Of a DNA stretch of 28,997 nt, positions 25,522-28,997 are shown in pieces. This DNA is from Bacteroides sp. UBA1773 (GTDB lineage Bacteria; Bacteroidota; Bacteroidia; Bacteroidales; Bacteroidaceae). Position 1 is the first letter of the stretch. Every line of letters begins with the position of its first letter. Made by a program: the position numbers and the translations under genes. The notes under the pieces are model-generated. The model had not been told where the DNA came from and did not search any database. It saw only the letters and a program-made list of their open reading frames with translations. The DNA is taken from contig DCGR01000038.1 in NCBI GenBank assembly GCA_002315285.1, positions 1-28,997 of the forward strand. Direction: 5' to 3'.

Positions 25522-27152
25522 TTCTTCATGACCTCCATGTAAGGGATTGTTCCGCCGATGTATAGCTCCCACTCCTCCTTCGTGAAATTGCGTTGGAAGT
25601 TTTTCCGAAGCTGCACGGCAAGATGTTCTGTTATCACGTTCGTATGCAGGATGCGGCCATCGTCCAGACCGATGAGCACACCGCCCTTGCTGGTCGCACA
25701 CACCGCCATGGGCCAGCTATCGAATTCGATGGAGGCAGGTGTCACCCACTCTTTCGGCACGGCAAACCGGCTCGTAGGCTTGGCCTCGGCATTGACGTCC
25801 GAAAGCTTTTCGTCCACCTTGGGGATATTCCATATCAGGGTGCTCTTGTCGTAACTGTTCGATACGACGATGTCGCCCACCTGCGTCATGTCATTGATGG
25901 CGCCCTTGTGCCCATAGAGTGTGGAGATGTATCGCATCTGCCCATCGTAGGTCAGGATGAGTCCCGACACGGTACCCAGATACAGCCGTCGGGTCAGCGG
26001 CGAATAAAAAGCCGAGGTAACCCTTTCCTTCGTATGCAGCGGCTCGAAAGGCTCCATCCTGCCCTTGTCGAGCAGTCGGGCACAATTGCCGTTCTCGAAC
26101 AGCAGTAGCACCTTGTCATCGCAACGCACAATGCTTGCGAGGGTTTGTGATAGCCGCACGAAACCCACTATGTGTTGTTTCGCCTTGTCGTACCACACCA
26201 TCGATTTCCTTCCAGCCAGCAGCAGGATGTCATTTCCGGCATCCATCATCTTGAGAAACGACTCATCGCTTGGCAGCATCACCGTCGTGTCCTTACCGTG
26301 ATAATCCACGATGCAAAGCGGTCCGTGAAGCGAGAGAGCATAGACGTGGCTTGAGTCGGCCTGTACGTCGCGGAAGTCGTAAAGCGCGTTGTGCAGTAGC
26401 ATGGCACCGTCATCCGCGGATTCGGGCGACACCAGCCCTATTTCACCATAGTCCGATACTGCCGCATACGTGTTGCCCTTGGCCTTGCAGATGGCCTGGA
26501 TGGAGCCGTCCATGTCGGGTTTCATGTAGTGCGTGATTTCCGCGCTGATGTTCATGGCCTTGAAACATTCGGGCAGGTAGGTGTTGCCCCGATACTTGTC
26601 GATGAACATCCATCCCGTATAGGCCAGCATCGAGGCCATCTCCTTGTTGCCACTCTCGTATTGCGACAGGGCCGACGTGCTCAGTGTGCGCCCCAGCGTG
26701 CGATAGCTGAGCGTGTCCGACACGCTCTTGGCTGCCGTGGCCTCGTCGCGTTGTATCTCAGCGGTCTGCTGGTGTATCAAAGCGTTCACGCGTTGCTCGT
26801 CGGCCTCGCGTGCGGCCAGCACCGCCATGTCCTCGGCCTGGCGTGCCAGCCGGCTCTCCTGCTCGGCACGGTAGCGCATCTGCATGGCCAGTTCCGACTG
26901 TTCCTCGGCCCTTATGCGCTGCTTGTCCGAAATCTCCTTCTGCTGGTAGGCAATGTTTTCCATTTGCTGGCTCACGCGCTTCACCACGGCCGCATCGTTC
27001 TCCGAAGCCCTGAGGCCCTCCAACTGTGCCTTCAGCTCGTCCAGGTCGTCGGCCGTCTGGCTACGCCCCCAATGGTAGGTGACCATGGCAAGTCCCGTCG
27101 TCAGCACCACCACTATGGCCAAGCAGGCATATGTGAACCATCTTTTCCCCAT
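25518..27152 (-). CDS. Membrane-anchored coiled-coil / WD40-like propeller protein
   Basis: The 544-residue protein has an N-terminal membrane helix (about 6-28), so it is probably an inner-membrane anchor, with a long charged Ala/Glu/Arg-rich coiled coil (about 36-150) and a short helical zone. A propeller-like C-terminal part (about 200-510) has at least one clear WD40 blade (YGHKGAINDM to STLIWNI, about 413-443). It ends FTKEEWELYIGG, a tail I associate with Bacteroidetes WD40 proteins. No catalytic motif is visible. It probably scaffolds or senses for the surrounding kinases and phosphatase. Topology is uncertain: the propeller could face cytoplasm or periplasm. It follows the REC-PP2C gene by 11 bases and overlaps the next gene as ATGA. 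Confidence 0.85.
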   Translation of the reverse strand: MGKRWFTYACLAIVVVLTTGLAMVTYHWGRSQTADDLDELKAQLEGLRASENDAAVVKRVSQQMENIAYQQKEISDKQRIRAEEQSELAMQMRYRAEQESRLARQAEDMAVLAAREADEQRVNALIHQQTAEIQRDEATAAKSVSDTLSYRTLGRTLSTSALSQYESGNKEMASMLAYTGWMFIDKYRGNTYLPECFKAMNISAEITHYMKPDMDGSIQAICKAKGNTYAAVSDYGEIGLVSPESADDGAMLLHNALYDFRDVQADSSHVYALSLHGPLCIVDYHGKDTTVMLPSDESFLKMMDAGNDILLLAGRKSMVWYDKAKQHIVGFVRLSQTLASIVRCDDKVLLLFENGNCARLLDKGRMEPFEPLHTKERVTSAFYSPLTRRLYLGTVSGLILTYDGQMRYISTLYGHKGAINDMTQVGDIVVSNSYDKSTLIWNIPKVDEKLSDVNAEAKPTSRFAVPKEWVTPASIEFDSWPMAVCATSKGGVLIGLDDGRILHTNVITEHLAVQLRKNFQRNFTKEEWELYIGGTIPYMEVMKK

Positions 27153-27163
27153 GCAGGCTGCGG

Positions 27164-28330
27164 CTATCTTACACGTCGGATCACCAACTGGGTGATGTCG
27201 TCGCTTTGCTCGGCCTCACCCACAAACTCCTTCACATCCTGCTTGATGGCCATCACGATTTGCCGGCTGTCAGCGCCTTCTTGCCGTTTCAGCAGGCTTG
27301 TCAGCCGGTCGTCGCCATACTGGTTGTGCTCCGCGTCCTCGGCCTCGGTCACTCCGTCGGTAAAGGTCACCAGCGTGTCGCCGGGTTCAAGGTCTATGCT
27401 GTCGGTCGAATAGGGCACGCCCCCGATGGCACCCAGCACCAGGTTCACCTTCGATTTCACCATCTCCACCGCTCCATCGGCATGCAGCACATACGGAGGG
27501 TTGTGTCCCGCGTTGGTGAACTCGATGTGGCCGGTCGAGACATCGTAGATGCCATAGAACACGGTGACAAACAAGTCGTTCAGGTTCTCCTCGCACAGCA
27601 AGTCGTTCACCGTGCGCATACATTCATCCGATCCGATGCCACGGATGCCGTTGGCCTTTATCATGGTGCGGCTCACAGCCATGAAGATGGCAGCCGGCAC
27701 ACCCTTTCCGCTCACGTCGGCCATGGTGAATGCGAAACGATGGTCGTCGATGGCGAAGAAGTCGTAGAAGTCGCCGCCCACGTCCTTGGCCGCCTCCATG
27801 CTGCCGTAGATGTCCACGTTGTCGCTTGCCTTCAGGTTCAGTCGGAAGCTATGGGGCAGGATGGCATGTTGTATCTCGCGAGCCACGCTCAGGTCGTTCT
27901 GTATGTCCACCAGCTGCCGGTGTTCCTTTTGCGAGTTGCGCACGAAGTCAATCTGTTCTATGGCCTTCTCGATGGTCTTGTCGAGGTCATCCAGGTCGAT
28001 GGGCTTCGTGGCGAAGTCGAAAGCACCGCTGTTCATGGCCTGGCGGATATTGTCCATGTCGCCGTAGGCACTCACCATGATGCACTTGAGGGCAGGGTTG
28101 CGCATCTCGTTGATCTTGGCAAGCAACGTCAACCCATCCATCTCGGGCATATTGATGTCCGACAGGATGATGTCGATGTCGGGATTCTTCAGCAACACCT
28201 GCAGGGCTTCCAACCCATTGTGGGCAAACAGGAAGTCGTACTCGCCTTTTCGTATTTTCCTACGGAAATGTTGGGTAAGGAGGAGCTCCAAATCCACCTC
28301 ATCATCTACACTAAGTATTTTTATTGCCAT
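27164..28330 (-). CDS. Response regulator fused to a PP2C/SpoIIE-type phosphatase
   Basis: The 388-residue cytoplasmic protein has a receiver domain (about 3-125) with Asp9/Asp10, phosphoacceptor Asp58 in LSDINMPEMDG, Ser87 and Lys109 (ATKPID). A coiled linker (about 125-165) leads to a PPM Ser/Thr phosphatase domain of RsbU/SpoIIE type: GSMEAAKDVGGDFYDFF, MADVSGKGVPAA, NAGHNPPY, FTDGVTEAED and SDDITQL, with the metal-binding aspartates present. In other bacteria such enzymes dephosphorylate STAS anti-anti-sigma proteins. No STAS or RsbW gene is in the window. It is the first gene of the operon with a promoter element 33 bases upstream, and is a likely partner of the intact kinase. Confidence 0.93.
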   Translation of the reverse strand: MAIKILSVDDEVDLELLLTQHFRRKIRKGEYDFLFAHNGLEALQVLLKNPDIDIILSDINMPEMDGLTLLAKINEMRNPALKCIMVSAYGDMDNIRQAMNSGAFDFATKPIDLDDLDKTIEKAIEQIDFVRNSQKEHRQLVDIQNDLSVAREIQHAILPHSFRLNLKASDNVDIYGSMEAAKDVGGDFYDFFAIDDHRFAFTMADVSGKGVPAAIFMAVSRTMIKANGIRGIGSDECMRTVNDLLCEENLNDLFVTVFYGIYDVSTGHIEFTNAGHNPPYVLHADGAVEMVKSKVNLVLGAIGGVPYSTDSIDLEPGDTLVTFTDGVTEAEDAEHNQYGDDRLTSLLKRQEGADSRQIVMAIKQDVKEFVGEAEQSDDITQLVIRRVR

Positions 28331-28362
28331 GTTTCTTGGTTGTTATCCATATGTTTGGGCGA

Positions 28363-28370
28363 CAAAGTTA
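28363..28370 (-). promoter_or_regulatory. -7 promoter element of the five-gene signalling operon
   Basis: The minus strand reads TAACTTTG, an exact TAnnTTTG, ending 32 bases before the ATG of the REC-PP2C gene. The -33 region is weak. No binding site for a regulator was recognised nearby. Confidence 0.65.
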
Positions 28371-28503
28371 ATGAAATAAATTGGAAACATTCCTTTTCCC
28401 CGATTTTTTTTGCCGCTTTCATTGGTGCCTGCGGCGGAACGTAGCCACCATCCGAAAAAAGTGGAACCGCGCCAGCGATACAGCCAGCTGATCGAACGAA
28501 GAA

Positions 28504-28525
28504 GGGAAGAACCAAAGTTCCTCCC
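28504..28525 (-). terminator. Likely terminator of the BspA-like gene
   Basis: On the minus strand GGGAGGAAC and GTTCTTCCC pair over nine positions (one G-T) around a TTTG loop, followed by TTCTTCG. It lies about 43 bases past the stop of the repeat-protein gene. The following stretch is only partly U-rich. Confidence 0.55.
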
Positions 28526-28567
28526 CTCTTTCAGTAGTCGCATTGTGATTGTCAGAGAATTACAGTG

Positions 28568-28997
28568 TTATGGCTTCACCTGTACACCTGCTTTCCATTT
28601 CTCTGGAACTACATCTCTTACGGTATCAACCATCCCAGATGCCACATATACTGTTGGGTTGGTCACGGATGCATCCGTACCGGCCTCCCAGATCCAACTA
28701 TTCAAGCTACAGTATGCAGTGGTGGTAGCCAATATGGTCACCGATGATAGCTTACTGCATTGCCAGAACATCATGTAGTAGCAATAGGGTGTCAAAGTCT
28801 TTGCGGAGAGTGTGGGTGCCGTTGTCAAACTGGTACAGCCATAGAACATCATGGAGTAGCAATAGTCTGTCAAAGTCTCTGCGGGGAGTTCGGGTGCCGT
28901 TGTCAAACTGGTGCAGCCATAGAACATCATGGTGTAGCAATTGCCTGTCAAAGCCTTTACGGGGAGTTCGGGTGCCGTTTTCAAACCGGTGCAGCCA
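28568..28997 (-). CDS. C-terminal part of a BspA-like repeat surface protein (cut by window edge)
   Basis: The frame is open to the right edge with no start codon needed (a TTG at 28984 is internal), so this is the C-terminus of a longer protein. It shows three 26-residue repeats (78 bases each) with the pattern GCTSLTTAPELPAETL followed by CYSMMFY. They are probably BspA-type leucine-rich repeats found in surface-exposed proteins of Prevotella and relatives. After the repeats, CSKLSSVTILATTT leads to a tail ending VPEKWKAGVQVKP, a typical end for such proteins, with a short hydrophilic C-terminus and no sorting domain visible. It probably mediates adhesion or host contact, but the role is inferred from the family. 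Confidence 0.8.
   Translation of the reverse strand, partial: GCTGLKTAPELPVKALTGNCYTMMFYGCTSLTTAPELPAETLTDYCYSMMFYGCTSLTTAPTLSAKTLTPYCYYMMFWQCSKLSSVTILATTTAYCSLNSWIWEAGTDASVTNPTVYVASGMVDTVRDVVPEKWKAGVQVKP
28763..28997 (-). repeat. Tandem 78-bp coding repeats
   Basis: About three copies with a period of 78 bases are visible. ATAGAACATCATGG recurs at 28841 and 28919, and a variant, CAGAACATCATG, occurs at 28763. The repeats code for the 26-residue units of the BspA-like protein and continue past the edge. Because the period is a multiple of three, the other reading frames repeat too, which makes a spurious open frame at 28752-28940. Confidence 0.8.

Noticed and set aside
26529..27413. Plus-strand frame of 294 codons across the WD40 and phosphatase genes
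   Set aside because: It spans two well-supported minus-strand genes and gives a Leu/His/Arg-rich sequence with no family likeness.
27206..28444. Plus-strand open frame of 412 codons antisense to the REC-PP2C gene
   Set aside because: It is longer than the real gene, but the minus strand holds complete receiver and phosphatase motifs. The antisense frame has no recognisable domain and is best explained by GC-rich codon use.
28752..28940. Second repeated open frame (62 codons) in the BspA-like region
   Set aside because: It is a frame shadow: the 78-base repeat keeps all frames periodic. The longer frame encodes the recognisable repeats and tail.
1..28997. CRISPR arrays, tRNAs, IS elements, prophage
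   Set aside because: I found no direct-repeat/spacer pattern, tRNA-like fold, transposase or phage protein in any frame. Short tRNA genes could be missed by eye, but the gaps are small.

Overview
The window looks like a chromosomal segment of a Bacteroidales bacterium, most likely Prevotellaceae. No 16S rRNA or other definitive marker is present, so this rests on several indirect signs. Promoters match the Bacteroidetes pattern (TTTG, about 20 bases, then TAnnTTTG) ahead of several genes. Families concentrated in this phylum occur: a DUF4369 thioredoxin-like lipoprotein, DUF4254, DUF2490, a reg_prop/Y_Y_Y sensor, and a BspA-like repeat protein. There is also an LPS-core operon followed by acpP-fabF-rnc. 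I see no tRNA, rRNA, IS element, phage gene, integrase or CRISPR array.

Layout from left to right. 1-2847 (minus): a DUF4369/thioredoxin-like lipoprotein followed by a periplasmic GH20 beta-N-acetylhexosaminidase. 3017-5275 (plus): pnp with its own promoter and a strong terminator, then about 455 bp without a gene. 5789-6820 (minus): an unusually short uridine-kinase-family protein. 6897-8594 (plus): a Na/Pi cotransporter with a PhoU-like domain. 8647-13115: surface-glycan genes, namely LicD, a convergent GT4 glycosyltransferase, and a DUF4254-GT9-LPS kinase operon. 13274-15585 (plus): acpP, fabF and rnc. 15647-19583 (minus): a tightly packed operon of a DUF362 ferredoxin-like protein, an APC permease, a DUF2490 protein and a LicC-like cytidylyltransferase. 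19643-28330 (minus): a five-gene signalling operon. 28568-28997 (minus, cut by the window edge): the C-terminus of a BspA-like repeat protein.

The most interesting part is the five-gene operon, in transcription order: (1) a response regulator fused to a PP2C/SpoIIE-type phosphatase; (2) a membrane-anchored coiled-coil/WD40 protein; (3) a periplasmic beta-propeller sensor kinase in which Asp-Arg stands where the H-box His-Glu should be, although its ATP-binding motifs remain; (4) a soluble histidine kinase of the same subfamily with an intact His; and (5) a TonB-dependent receptor with a TPR-like N-terminal extension. Three junctions are overlaps or gaps of 11 bases or less with shared ATGA, so the genes are probably co-expressed. 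A reasonable but untested model is that the pseudokinase senses a periplasmic signal, the intact kinase provides the phosphoryl group, the phosphatase-fused regulator is an output, and the receptor is the transport or sensing arm.

A second theme is small-headgroup decoration of surface glycans. A LicC-like nucleotidyltransferase lies in one operon with a permease, and a LicD-family transferase lies about 6 kb away beside LPS-core genes. No choline-kinase (LicA) gene is visible, so the identity of the headgroup is open.
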